Assembly (NCBI GenBank): GCA_003242605.1
Contig: QGUZ01000049.1
Location: 1 to 23,715, forward strand
Reading direction: 5' to 3'
Length of the DNA stretch: 23,715 nucleotides
Source of the DNA: Actinomycetota bacterium
GTDB taxonomy: Bacteria > Actinomycetota > Actinomycetes > Streptosporangiales > Streptosporangiaceae
Every line of letters begins with the position of its first letter. Position 1 is the first letter of the stretch. A program made the translations under genes and the position numbers. Below are positions 8,629 through 16,135 of the stretch, one piece after another. Under the pieces are notes generated by a model. That model was not told the origin of the DNA, ran no database searches, and saw nothing but the letters and a program-made list of their open reading frames with translations.

Positions 8629-8952
8629 GTGGGTGCCGTCAAGGAAGTGACCGACGCCTCGTTCGAGGCCGACGTCCTGCAGAGCGACAAGCCGGTGCTG
8701 GTCGACTTCTGGGCCGAGTGGTGCGGGCCGTGCCGCCAGATCGCGCCGATCCTGGAGGAGATCGCGGTCGAGCAGGCCGACCGGCTCAAGGTCGTGAAGC
8801 TCAACACCGACCAGAACCCGAACACGACCCGGGACGCCGGCGTGCTCAAGATCCCGACCCTGAACCTCTACAAGAACGGCGAGGTCGTCAAGCAGATCAT
8901 CGGCGCCAAGCCGAAGGCCCAGCTGCTGCGCGAGCTCGAAGAGGTGCTCTGA
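8629..8952 (+). CDS. trxA: Thioredoxin
   Basis: This 107-residue protein is a classical thioredoxin that reduces protein disulfides in the cytoplasm and is recharged by the upstream TrxB. The active site W-C-G-P-C-R lies in V-D-F-W-A-E-W-C-G-P-C. The cis-proline motif K-I-P-T-L-N-L-Y and the C-terminal G-A-K-P-K-A-Q-L helix are present. The GTG start at 8629 has a GAGGTG ribosome site about 8 bp upstream. In mycobacteria the thioredoxin here is called TrxC and is followed by the amidase-like CwlM; no CwlM gene is present in this window. Confidence 0.96.
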   Translation: MGAVKEVTDASFEADVLQSDKPVLVDFWAEWCGPCRQIAPILEEIAVEQADRLKVVKLNTDQNPNTTRDAGVLKIPTLNLYKNGEVVKQIIGAKPKAQLLRELEEVL

Positions 8953-9037
8953 CCGGCCGGCCCGACCGGACCGTCCGCGGCCCGGCCGACCGGCTCGGCC
9001 GGGCGCCGTCCGCGCGGTGACGCCCCGGCCGGACCGG

Positions 9038-9082
9038 GATGAGAAGCCCTTCGCCCCTGCAGGTGGAGGGCTTTCTCGCATC
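9038..9082. terminator. Hairpin between convergent trxA and acetyltransferase
   Basis: GAGAAGCCCT at 9041–9050 pairs with AGGGCTTTCTC at 9067–9077 (one bulged base), extended by GATG/CATC at the ends. It lies between two converging genes and probably ends transcription from both sides. No clean U-tract is present in either direction, so the mechanism is uncertain. Confidence 0.55.
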
Positions 9083-9150
9083 CCGGCGGCCTCCTCCGCC
9101 AGGCCGTACCCCCGCCGGTACGGCCGGCCGTACCGGCCCGCGACGGCGGG

Positions 9151-9768
9151 TCACACCGGGCGGAGCGCCCGCTCCGGGCTCATCGACCCGAGGAGGCGCT
9201 CCAGGGCCACCTCCACGTCCTCGCGCCAGGAGAGGGCGGTCTTCAGCTCCAGCCGGAGCCGGGGGAACCGCAGGTGCGGCCGCACCGTCTTGAACCCGAC
9301 CGCGAGCAGGTACTCGGCGGGGAGCACGCAGCTCGGCTCCTCCCACTTCAGGTCGCCGAACGCCTCGATCGCGCGCACCCCGCGCCGGGTGAGGTCCTTC
9401 GCCACCCCCTGCACGAGCATCCGGCCGAGGCCGCCCCCGGCGAACTCCGGCACGATGTGGGCGGTCATCAGCAGCACCGCGTCCGAGCTGACCGGGGAGG
9501 TCGGGAACGCCACCGACCGGGGGACGTACGCCGGTGGCGCGTACAGCACGAACCCCGCCGGGACGCCGTCCACGTAGACGATCTTGCCGCAGCTCCCCCA
9601 CTCGAGGAGCACCGACGACACCCACGCCTCCTTCTCCAGGGCGGGGTCCCCGCTCTGCTGCGCCCGCTCGCCGCTCACCGGGTCGAGCTCCCAGAACACG
9701 CACCGCCGGCACCGGCGCGGGAGGTCGTCCAGATTGTCCAGTGTGACGTTGACGAGCCGACGCGACAC
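9151..9768 (-). CDS. GNAT-family N-acetyltransferase
   Basis: This is a predicted acetyl-CoA-dependent acyltransferase of about 205 residues; the substrate is unknown. The central part shows the GNAT core: a beta-strand A-V-L-L-M-T-A-H-I-V-P followed by the acyl-CoA pyrophosphate loop E-F-A-G-G-G-L-G-R-M-L. The N-terminus contains a short C-R-R-C-V-F-W-E-L-D-P segment that I recall as conserved in actinobacterial homologues near parB. I chose GTG at 9768 because it gives the S-R-R-L-V start typical of homologues and has GGGGGA seven bases upstream. An ATG at 9783 in the same frame is possible but lacks a ribosome site. The open frame continues to 10104 without coding character. The gene converges on trxA and diverges from the aminotransferase. 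Confidence 0.82.
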   Translation of the reverse strand: MSRRLVNVTLDNLDDLPRRCRRCVFWELDPVSGERAQQSGDPALEKEAWVSSVLLEWGSCGKIVYVDGVPAGFVLYAPPAYVPRSVAFPTSPVSSDAVLLMTAHIVPEFAGGGLGRMLVQGVAKDLTRRGVRAIEAFGDLKWEEPSCVLPAEYLLAVGFKTVRPHLRFPRLRLELKTALSWREDVEVALERLLGSMSPERALRPV

Positions 9769-10119
9769 CTCTGGGTCCCCCATCCTGACGGAGACGTTCC
9801 GCGGACCGAACGCGCGTCCGTTCCGGAAAAGCGCGCGAAATCGGCGTCTCCCCGTGGCATCGTAACCGAGTACCCAGCGCGAGAAGCGGAATCCGCGCGC
9901 GGGTGCGCCGGTGTCCGAATCGCACGGCGGCGCTTTTCGGTGCCTTGGGATTATCGGGGGCGAGATGGCGGTAGCTGAGGTGTCCGGCTCGCCGCGCCGG
10001 CGCCACGGGCCCGTCCGGCGTCTCGTGCGGCACACCGGCCGGAAAAGGCAGGGAAACCCCTGGCGTACTCTGAAGTATCCAGCGCCGTAGCGTAGAGCGA
10101 TCACCTAGGAGGTGGGACC
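9769..10119. promoter_or_regulatory. Divergent intergenic region between acetyltransferase and aminotransferase
   Basis: About 350 bp separate two divergent genes, so it must hold promoters in both directions. A TACGAT-like minus-strand -10 element at 9859–9864 could serve the acetyltransferase, but no good -35 partner is seen. On the plus strand the only clear signal is the near-perfect AGGAGGT ribosome site at 10107–10113. No operator or small gene is recognisable. Confidence 0.35.
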
Positions 10120-11445
10120 GTGACGACAGAGCAGGATCACGGTCGGACGACCGCGGCTCACGGGTCGCGTATTGACGCCTACGTCGACCGGTACGCAGCG
10201 CGAGCTGCCGGGATGGTCGCCTCCGAGGTCCGAGCTCTTTTCGCCGTCGCGTCGCGGCCCGAGGTGGTCTCGCTCGCCGGCGGCATGCCCTACGTCACGG
10301 CCCTTCCCCTCGACGCGGTCGGCGAGCTCGTCGCCGAGCTGGTGGCGAACCGCGGCCCGGTCGCGCTCCAGTACGGCTCCGGCCAGGGCGACCCGCTGCT
10401 GCGCGAGCAGATCTGCGAGGTCATGCGCCTCGAGGGCATCGAGGCCGGGCCGGACGACGTCGTCGTCACCGTCGGCTCGCAGCAGGCGCTCGACCTGGTC
10501 ACCCGCATCTTCATCGACCCCGGCGACGTGGTCCTCGCGGAGGGTCCCTCGTACGTGGGCGCGCTCGGCACCTTCGCCGCCTACCAGGCGAAGGTGGTCC
10601 ACGTGGCCATGGACGACGACGGCCTGATCCCCGAGGCGCTCGCCGAGGCGATCGACGCCTGCGCGCGGGCCGGGCAGCGGGTGAAGTTCCTGTACACGAT
10701 CCCCAACTTCCAGAACCCGGCCGGGGTCACCCTCACCGCCGAGCGGCGCACCCGGGTGCTGGAGATCTGCCGCCGGGCCGGGGTGCTCGTCGTCGAGGAC
10801 AACCCGTACGGCCTGCTCGGCTTCGACGGCGAGCCGATGCGGGCGCTGCGCGCCGAGGACCCGGACGGGGTGGTCTACCTCGGCTCGTTCTCCAAGACCC
10901 TCGCCCCCGGCTTCCGGGTCGGCTGGGCGCTCGCCCCGCACGCCATCCGGGACAAGCTCATCCTCGCGATGGAGTCGGCGGTGCTCTCCCACTCCACGTT
11001 CGCCCAGCTCGCCGTGGGCCGGTACCTGGAGACCCAGCCGTGGCGCGAGCAGATCAAGGCGTTCCGCGAGCTGTACCGGGAGCGCCGCGACGCCATGCTC
11101 GACGCGCTGCCGAAGTACATGCCCGAGGGCTGCACCTGGACCAAGCCGGGCGGCGGCTTCTTCGTGTGGATGACGCTGCCGGAGGGCCTCGACTCCAAGG
11201 CGATCCTGCCCCGCGCGGTGGCCGCCCGGGTCGCGTTCGTGCCCGGCACCGGCTTCTACGCCGACGGGCAGGGCTCCCGGCAGATGCGGCTGTCGTACTG
11301 CTACCCCGAGCCCGACCGCATCCGGGAGGGCGTGCGCCGGCTCGGCGCCGTGATCGAGCAGGAGCTGGAGGTCCGCGACACGTTCGGCGCCGGCGCCGGG
11401 CGGCACCGGCCCGGCATCGACACGCCCGGCCCGGACCTGGCCTGA
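10120..11445 (+). CDS. PLP-dependent class I/II aminotransferase (2-aminoadipate/MocR-type fold)
   Basis: This is a fold-type I PLP enzyme of 441 residues, related to LysN/ARO8-like aminotransferases and to the catalytic domain of MocR regulators, but without a DNA-binding domain. Visible motifs are S-L-A-G-G-M-P near residue 51, Y-G-S-G-Q-G near 85, the N-F-Q-N-P-A-G-V-T cofactor-binding stretch (Asn199), E-D-N-P-Y (Asp227, Tyr230), and the Schiff-base lysine in S-F-S-K-T-L-A-P-G (Lys259) with a phosphate-binding Arg266. The GTG start at 10120 has a very strong AGGAGGT site. A D-Ala-D-Ala-ligase-like gene follows 74 bp downstream across a perfect hairpin. Substrate unknown; a link to amino-acid supply for the ligase is speculation. 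Confidence 0.85.
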   Translation: MTTEQDHGRTTAAHGSRIDAYVDRYAARAAGMVASEVRALFAVASRPEVVSLAGGMPYVTALPLDAVGELVAELVANRGPVALQYGSGQGDPLLREQICEVMRLEGIEAGPDDVVVTVGSQQALDLVTRIFIDPGDVVLAEGPSYVGALGTFAAYQAKVVHVAMDDDGLIPEALAEAIDACARAGQRVKFLYTIPNFQNPAGVTLTAERRTRVLEICRRAGVLVVEDNPYGLLGFDGEPMRALRAEDPDGVVYLGSFSKTLAPGFRVGWALAPHAIRDKLILAMESAVLSHSTFAQLAVGRYLETQPWREQIKAFRELYRERRDAMLDALPKYMPEGCTWTKPGGGFFVWMTLPEGLDSKAILPRAVAARVAFVPGTGFYADGQGSRQMRLSYCYPEPDRIREGVRRLGAVIEQELEVRDTFGAGAGRHRPGIDTPGPDLA

Positions 11446-11451
11446 CACCCG

Positions 11452-11488
11452 GTACGGCTGACGCCTTAGGGTAGGGCGTCAGCCGTAC
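11452..11488 (+). terminator. Perfect 14-bp inverted repeat between aminotransferase and ligase
   Basis: GTACGGCTGACGCC at 11452–11465 and its exact complement at 11475–11488 flank a 9-base loop (TTAGGGTAG). It begins six bases after the aminotransferase stop and ends 32 bp before the ligase start. No U-run follows, so it may be a terminator/attenuator of the actinobacterial U-less type, a processing or stability element, or a dyad operator. Confidence 0.6.
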
Positions 11489-11519
11489 ATTGGTCAGCGA
11501 CAGTAGAAAGGCTCCCCCG

Positions 11520-12470
11520 ATGAGTGATCTCGGCCATGTGCTGGTGCTGGCCGGCGGGCTTTCCTACGAGCGCGAGGTCAGCCTGCGCTCGGGCCGCCGG
11601 GTCGCCGAGGTGCTGCGGTCGAAGGGAGTCGAGGTCGAGATGAGGGACACCGACGCGACCCTGGTGCCGTCGATCCTCGCCGACCCGCCGGACGCCGTGT
11701 TCGTCACCCTGCACGGCGGCAGCGGCGAGGACGGGGCGATCCGGTCGGTGCTGGAGCTGCTGTCGGTGCCCTACGTCGGGGCCGGGCCGGACGCCTGCCG
11801 GGTGGCGTACGACAAGCCGACGGCGAAGGCCGTGGTGCGGTCCTGGGGCCTGCGCACGCCCGACTCGGTGACCCTGCCGAAGGAGACCTTCCACGACCTG
11901 GGGGCGTCGGCGGTGCTCGAGCGGATCGTGGAGCGGCTCGGCCTGCCGCTGTTCGTGAAGCCGTCCCGGGGCGGGTCGGCCCTGGGCGCCTCGATCGTCC
12001 GGAAGGCCGAGGAGCTGCCCGCCGCCATGGTCGGCTGCTTCGCCTACGGCGACACCGCCCTCATCGAGAAGTACGTCGAGGGCGTGGAGGTCGCGGTCTC
12101 GGTGGTGGACCTCGGGGACGGCCCGGTGGCGCTGCCCCCGGTCGAGATCGTGCCCGACGGGGGCGTGTACGACTACGCCGCCCGGTACACCGCGGGCCAC
12201 ACCGAGTTCTTCGCCCCGGCGCGGCTGCGCCCCGAGGTCGCCGAGTCCTGCCTCGCCATGGCGGTGGCCGCCCACGAGGCCCTGGGCCTGCGGGACATCT
12301 CCCGCACCGACATCATCGTCGACCACGACGGCAACCCGCACTTCCTCGAGGTCAACGTCGCCCCGGGCATGACCGAGACCTCCCTGCTGCCCATGGCCGC
12401 CGAGGCCGCCGACCGCGACCTCGGCACCCTGTGCACCCGCCTGCTCGAGATCGCGGCCGCCCGAGGTTGA
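11520..12470 (+). CDS. D-alanine–D-alanine ligase-like ATP-grasp enzyme
   Basis: This ATP-grasp ligase of 316 residues would join two D-alanines for peptidoglycan precursors. The N-terminal substrate motif G-L-S-Y-E-R-E-V-S-L-R-S-G supplies Glu17 (Glu15 in E. coli DdlB). The S-R-G-G-S-A-L-G-A-S loop supplies Ser153. Tyr223 in Y-A-A-R-Y corresponds to DdlB Tyr216, which favours a D-Ala acceptor over D-lactate. The metal-binding C-terminal block R-T-D-I-I-V-D-x-D-G…L-E-V-N-V-A-P-G-M-T is intact. ATG at 11520 has a GAAAGG site. In actinobacteria the housekeeping ddl usually sits near gpsA and thiL, so this copy beside parS and an aminotransferase may be a second paralogue. For that reason I leave the symbol blank. 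Confidence 0.85.
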   Translation: MSDLGHVLVLAGGLSYEREVSLRSGRRVAEVLRSKGVEVEMRDTDATLVPSILADPPDAVFVTLHGGSGEDGAIRSVLELLSVPYVGAGPDACRVAYDKPTAKAVVRSWGLRTPDSVTLPKETFHDLGASAVLERIVERLGLPLFVKPSRGGSALGASIVRKAEELPAAMVGCFAYGDTALIEKYVEGVEVAVSVVDLGDGPVALPPVEIVPDGGVYDYAARYTAGHTEFFAPARLRPEVAESCLAMAVAAHEALGLRDISRTDIIVDHDGNPHFLEVNVAPGMTETSLLPMAAEAADRDLGTLCTRLLEIAAARG

Positions 12471-12716
12471 CTCCCCCGCCGTCCTGACGCGCCAGGCCGT
12501 ACCCTCCCGGATGTTTGGCCGTGCCCGCCGACCGCACCGGCGCGCGGCATCGTGCCGGGCCGGGCCGAGGCGCTCCGGCCCACGGCACCACCGTCGTTGT
12601 GGTGGATCGGGTACGGCCCGGCGCGGTTCCCCCTTGCCGCCGAGCGCGCGCCGGCGATCGGATCTCCGGGAGGATGGCTCATAGGGCAGGGGTAGCAACC
12701 ACGCGATCTTTCCCCC
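12471..12716. other. Non-coding stretch after the ligase gene
   Basis: No coding signal could be supported on either strand between the ligase stop and the first parS site. A pyrimidine-rich run directly precedes the parS site. Confidence 0.4.
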
Positions 12717-12732
12717 TGTTTCACGTGAAACA
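12717..12732. other. parS site 1 (exact 16-bp consensus)
   Basis: TGTTTCACGTGAAACA is the perfect palindromic ParB-binding site known from B. subtilis Spo0J and conserved in actinobacteria. The 75 bp that follow are partly repeated after the site at 13110. Confidence 0.97.
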
Positions 12733-12798
12733 ACGTCGGGGCGGCGTCCGCGGTGATCGCCGACCGGGAGCCGCGGCTTGTGGGGCCAGGGCTTGGCG

Positions 12799-12993
12799 TT
12801 AAGCGGGCAGGATGCACCCGATCGTGACCACGACGGCCGTCTTGCCATAGCGCGCGACCAGCGCCCGGAACGGCTTGAGCCGATCTCAACCCCGCTCGAT
12901 CACACTCCGCCGCTCGCAGACCTCACAGTCGAAGGCCGCGGGCGTCACACCTGCCGAGCCACGGCGGACGGCGACCTGACCGGCACGCTCGGG
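12799..12993 (-). pseudogene. Decayed C-terminus of an IS5-family transposase
   Basis: Read on the minus strand from 12993, the translation gives P-E-R-A-G-Q-V-A-V-R-R-G-S-A-G, then A-F-D, R-R-S-V-I-E-R, an in-frame TGA at 12888–12886, and D-R-L-K-P-F-R-A-L-V-A-R-Y-G-K-T-A, ending in a stop at 12799. This follows the conserved end of IS5-type transposases (…RRGSxGGRPPAFD…RRNVVERCFNRLKxFRALATRYDK…), including the glutamate of the DDE triad in V-I-E-R. Most of the gene is missing, the N-terminal side is unrecognisable, and the internal stop makes it non-functional. No terminal inverted repeats were found. Confidence 0.75.
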
Positions 12994-13109
12994 AGCTCTC
13001 GGTCTCGCAGGAGCGGTGAACCCCACTCGGGCAGCGATGGGCGAGGCCTTGCCGGCGATCAGCCGGCCGTGCGCGTGACGCCGCCCCGCTCCGTGGTCGC
13101 GACCACCCT

Positions 13110-13125
13110 GGTTTCACGTGAAACA
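13110..13125. other. parS site 2
   Basis: GGTTTCACGTGAAACA contains the exact 14-bp parS core; only the outermost 5' base differs from the 16-bp consensus. The downstream flank resembles that of site 1. Confidence 0.95.
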
Positions 13126-13270
13126 ACGTCGGACGGCGTCCCCAGTGATCGACGTTCGGACGCCCTGCTTCGCAAGGGCCAGGGAACCAACGTCATCGAG
13201 GGGCGTCCCGTGCCGACGTGGCCTGTTTCGGTTCGCAGCGATGCCATGACATGGCGGTGCGCCTCTCCCC

Positions 13271-13286
13271 TGTTTCACGTGAAACA
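13271..13286. other. parS site 3 (exact 16-bp consensus)
   Basis: TGTTTCACGTGAAACA is a perfect match. It is preceded by GCCTCTCCCC, a pyrimidine tract almost identical to the one before the site at 16481. Confidence 0.97.
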
Positions 13287-13439
13287 TACCGGCGTCGGCA
13301 TCCGGTACCGGGGCGAGCGGTGGTGTCCGGCTGCGCAAGGCCGACGTGCCGGGCGTGGCGTTCGACCGGGCCGCCGCCGTGGTGCGACCTGGACGCCTCG
13401 GGTCGCGTGCAAGCGTCAGCCGCCCGAGTCCGCGTACCG

Positions 13440-13620
13440 GCAGACCGGAGGCGGTCAACGTTACGCCGGGCCGTACCCGAGCATGACGCGGAGGCCGCTC
13501 GGCATTCGGAGCGCGAGCACCGCCGGCGCAGGCCTGCCATCATTCCGCGCCGCACGAGCGGGACGAGCCTCGAGAGCACCCGCTTTCGCCATGCCCATCG
13601 GTTGCCGTGCGGTGGCCGAC
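13440..13620 (+). pseudogene. Possible second IS5-type transposase remnant
   Basis: A plus-strand frame shows a weak resemblance to the part of IS5-type transposases around the second catalytic Asp: D-R-R-R-S-T-L-R, then H-D-A-E-A-A-R-H, R-R-R-R-P-A-I-I-P-R-R-T and L-E-S-T-R-F-R-H. Families of this type read RRRPxKLxADKAYDxxxxRxxLRxRxIxxxIxRRxxESSxRLGRHRW. The spacing fits, but several key residues, including the expected Asp context, are changed. Treat it as a suspected fossil only. Confidence 0.3.
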
Positions 13621-13735
13621 CCCGATGAGGCCGAGGAGGGCTCCATCGCGGCGTGTGGTCTCCCCCGCCATCGGTGGCGTGCCTGCCCGATCGCCGGGAG
13701 GCCGCACTCGGTGCGCCTGTCGTGTGCAGGGGCGG

Positions 13736-13766
13736 TTGAGGCCTGCGCGACCCGACGGCGTAGCCT
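13736..13766 (+). promoter_or_regulatory. Possible housekeeping promoter of the threonine aldolase gene
   Basis: TTGAGG at 13736–13741 and TAGCCT at 13761–13766 resemble actinobacterial -35 and -10 elements but are 19 bp apart, which is wide. They lie about 50 bp upstream of the chosen start. Confidence 0.3.
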
Positions 13767-13818
13767 GGCTGAGATCGGATCGATGGATGGTCACCCGTCT
13801 CGGGAGGGATCGATCGCC

Positions 13819-14856
13819 GTGCACAACACCGACTTCGCGAGCGACAACCACGCCGGCGCGCATCCGGCGGTGATGGCCGCGATCGCCGCAGCGAACACCG
13901 GCTACTCGCCCGCGTACGGCGATGACCCCTGGACGGCGACCTTCCGCGAGCGGATCAAGGACGAGTTCGGCGATGAGGCGACCGGATTCCCCGTGCTGAA
14001 CGGCACGGGGGCCAACATCCTCGGCCTGTCGCTGCTGCTCGGCAACCGGTACGAGGCGGTGATTTGCCCGGAGTCGGCGCACATCGCCACCCATGAGGGC
14101 GGTGCGGCCGAACGGCAGCTCGGCACGAAGCTGATCACCGTCCCGACCGTCGACGGCAAACTCACCCCCGACGATGTGACCTCGCGCCTGCACGGCCTGG
14201 GCGTGCCGAACGAGGTCCAGCCCAAGGTCGTCTCCATCTCCCAGGTGACCGAGCTCGGTACCTGCTACACCCCCGACGAGGTGGCCGCGATCGCCGAGGT
14301 CGCGCACGCCCACGGGCTCCTGCTGCACATGGACGGCGCGCGGCTCGCCAACGCGGCCGCGTACCTCGGCTGCTCGCTGCGCGCCCTCACCACCGACGCC
14401 GGGGTGGACGTGGTCGGTTTCGGCGGCACCAAGAACGGCGCGGTGTTCGCCGAAGCCCTCGTGGTGCTCCGTCCGGAGCTCGCCGCGAAGGTCCCCTTCC
14501 TCATCCGCCAGTCGCTGCAGCTGGCCTCGAAGGCCCGTTTCATCTCCGCCCAGCTCACGGCCCTGCTCACCGACGACCTCTGGCGCAAGAACGCCGAACA
14601 CGCGAACGCGATGGCCCGTCGCCTCGCCGACGGCATCGCCGGCCTCCCCAACATCACCCTCCGCTGGCCGGTCCAATCCAACGCCGTCTTCGCCGCCCTC
14701 CCCCACGACGCCATCCGCGAACTCAAGTCCCGCTACACCTTCCACGTCTGGGACCACACCGAGGGCGTGGTCCGCTGGATGACCGCCTTCGACACCACCC
14801 CCGAGAGCGTCGACGCCTTCGCCGCCGATATCGCCACCGCGGTCAAGGGCGCGTGA
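13819..14856 (+). CDS. Threonine aldolase-family PLP enzyme (beta-eliminating lyase fold)
   Basis: This is a fold-type I PLP enzyme (345 residues) of the low-specificity L-threonine aldolase family, which cleaves beta-hydroxy amino acids such as threonine to glycine and an aldehyde. It begins with D-F-A-S-D-N-H-A-G-A-H-P, typical of the family. It has P-A-Y-G-D-D-P near residue 31, L-N-G-T-G-A-N near 60, Asp172 in H-M-D-G-A-R, and the PLP-binding Lys205 in G-G-T-K-N-G. GTG at 13819 is chosen because GGGAGGG lies about ten bases upstream; an in-frame ATG at 13783 is possible. The open frame extends far upstream to 12778, but that part is non-coding. It is the only intact-looking gene inside the parS field, and its stop lies 11 bp before a parS site. 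Confidence 0.9.
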   Translation: MHNTDFASDNHAGAHPAVMAAIAAANTGYSPAYGDDPWTATFRERIKDEFGDEATGFPVLNGTGANILGLSLLLGNRYEAVICPESAHIATHEGGAAERQLGTKLITVPTVDGKLTPDDVTSRLHGLGVPNEVQPKVVSISQVTELGTCYTPDEVAAIAEVAHAHGLLLHMDGARLANAAAYLGCSLRALTTDAGVDVVGFGGTKNGAVFAEALVVLRPELAAKVPFLIRQSLQLASKARFISAQLTALLTDDLWRKNAEHANAMARRLADGIAGLPNITLRWPVQSNAVFAALPHDAIRELKSRYTFHVWDHTEGVVRWMTAFDTTPESVDAFAADIATAVKGA

Positions 14857-15286
14857 TCCCCGACCGTGTTTCACGTGAAACCACCCTCTGGTCGCTCTCC
14901 CGTCGGTCGGCCGCCCCATCGCCGAGCACCACAGGCTCGTCGCCGGTGCACTGCGGTACGCCCGGTCGCGCCCGGCCGCTTGGACCGGCCGGGCCGCCCC
15001 AGGAGTGACCGGGCCATGACCGCGCGAAGAGCCAACGCACCTCACACGTGAACGACTCACGCGGCAACATGTGCAGCGGAGGGCACGGTGCGGCTCCGTC
15101 ATCTCCGCCCCGGCTGAAGTTGGCGGCGCTCCCCTCCTGCCGCCGTCAAACGAGACCCGTGGCCTAGGTCCCCGGCTCCTCCGCAGCCCGCCGAGCGATC
15201 CCACCTCAGTCCGACTGGCGTCGGCGACCTTGCCCTCGACCGCCCGTGTCTTCCCCCGATTGCCCCTCCCCGCGAGCGACCCGAGA
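14857..15286. other. Non-coding stretch carrying one parS site
   Basis: Apart from the parS site at 14867–14882, nothing coding could be supported on either strand. Open frames here show no recognisable motif or ribosome site. Confidence 0.4.
14867..14882. other. parS site 4
   Basis: TGTTTCACGTGAAACC contains the exact 14-bp core and lies just downstream of the threonine aldolase stop. Confidence 0.96.
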
Positions 15287-15302
15287 GGTTTCACGTGAAA
15301 CA
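15287..15302. other. parS site 5
   Basis: GGTTTCACGTGAAACA contains the exact core. Its centre is 42 bp from the centre of site 6, making a close tandem pair. Confidence 0.96.
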
Positions 15303-15328
15303 CAGAGGGAGACGCCGACGAAGCGCGT

Positions 15329-15344
15329 AGTTTCACGTGAAACA
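15329..15344. other. parS site 6
   Basis: AGTTTCACGTGAAACA contains the exact core and is the second member of the tandem pair with site 5. Confidence 0.96.
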
Positions 15345-15467
15345 AGAAGGCGATCGCGGTCGCGCAACATGAAACCCGCCCCGAGTGGTCTCGGCCCGCA
15401 TCGCCTGCACCCTGATCGGGCGGCGGGCGACCCTCGGTCGGTGGTCAGTCGGTGGTCATCGGTTGCG

Positions 15468-15794
15468 ATGACAGGGTGGGGCATCCTGTCCCTTCGGGTT
15501 CCGGTTCGCGGGGACGGATTGGGCAGCTCCCTGCACACCGCGCTCATGGGCGACGTCATCGCCACGATGGCGGTGGAGAACGGCTGGTCCGGCGCGGTGA
15601 TCAACGGCGCCGTGCGGCACGTGGCCGCCCTGCGCGGGCTCGGCCTCGGCATCAACGCGCTCGACTCCAACCCGCGCAGGAGCGCCAAGACCGGCGCCGG
15701 GGAACGCGACGTCCCGGTCACCTTCGGCGGCGTCACCTTCCGCCCGGGCGCGGCACTGTTCCGCGACGACGGCATCCTCGTCACCCGCGTCTGA
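15468..15794 (+). pseudogene. N-terminally truncated RraA-family gene
   Basis: The last hundred codons match the C-terminal two thirds of RraA / 4-hydroxy-4-methyl-2-oxoglutarate aldolase proteins: S-L-H-T-A-L-M-G-D, N-G-W-S-G-A-V-I-N-G-A-V-R-H, then the near-universal E-R-D-V-P-V-T-F-G-G-V-T-F-R-P-G. The N-terminal 50–60 residues are missing, and the sequence before V-P-V-R-G-D-G does not resemble the family. The metal-binding Asp after the substrate-binding Arg (R-D in active aldolases) is His51. The frame is open from an ATG at 15468 to 15794, but there is no ribosome site, so this is probably a dead fragment. A functional short RraA-like protein cannot be excluded. Confidence 0.75.
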
Positions 15795-16109
15795 CCGCCG
15801 CCGGCTCAAACGAAGGCCACCCCGCCACGCCGCCGGCTGCCCGCGCGACGCCGCCTGGTCAGCACCGATGCCGAGGGAGGCTCGTCGAGTATCACGTCCG
15901 CACTGTCCAGTGCTCGTCCGGAGACGATGTCGCCACGCCGTCATGTCCGGCTGGGTACGCAGCCGAACGCAGCCGATGCCCGCCACCGATCGCGGTCGAT
16001 CAGCGCCGGGCGGTACGTTCGTGAATCGCCCGTAAGGCGGACGCGTACCCGGATTCTCTGGAGGCGGGGGCCATCGGGAGAAGCCGCTCCCTTCTCGAAC
16101 AGGACCCGA

Positions 16110-16125
16110 CGTTTCACGTGGAACA
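16110..16125. other. Degenerate parS site 7 (one core mismatch)
   Basis: CGTTTCACGTGGAACA differs from the 14-bp core at one position (A to G in the right arm). Single-mismatch sites of this type are often bound more weakly by ParB. Confidence 0.75.
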
Positions 16126-16135
16126 TCGGGAGGGC

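Noticed and set aside
12778..13818. N-terminal extension of the threonine aldolase frame by about 347 codons
   Set aside because: Similarity to the family begins at about 13828, a good ribosome site precedes GTG 13819, and the extension runs through two parS sites and transposase debris.
15042..15055. CACACGTGAAC sequence resembling parS
   Set aside because: Only the central CACGTGAA is shared; too many arm mismatches for a credible ParB site.
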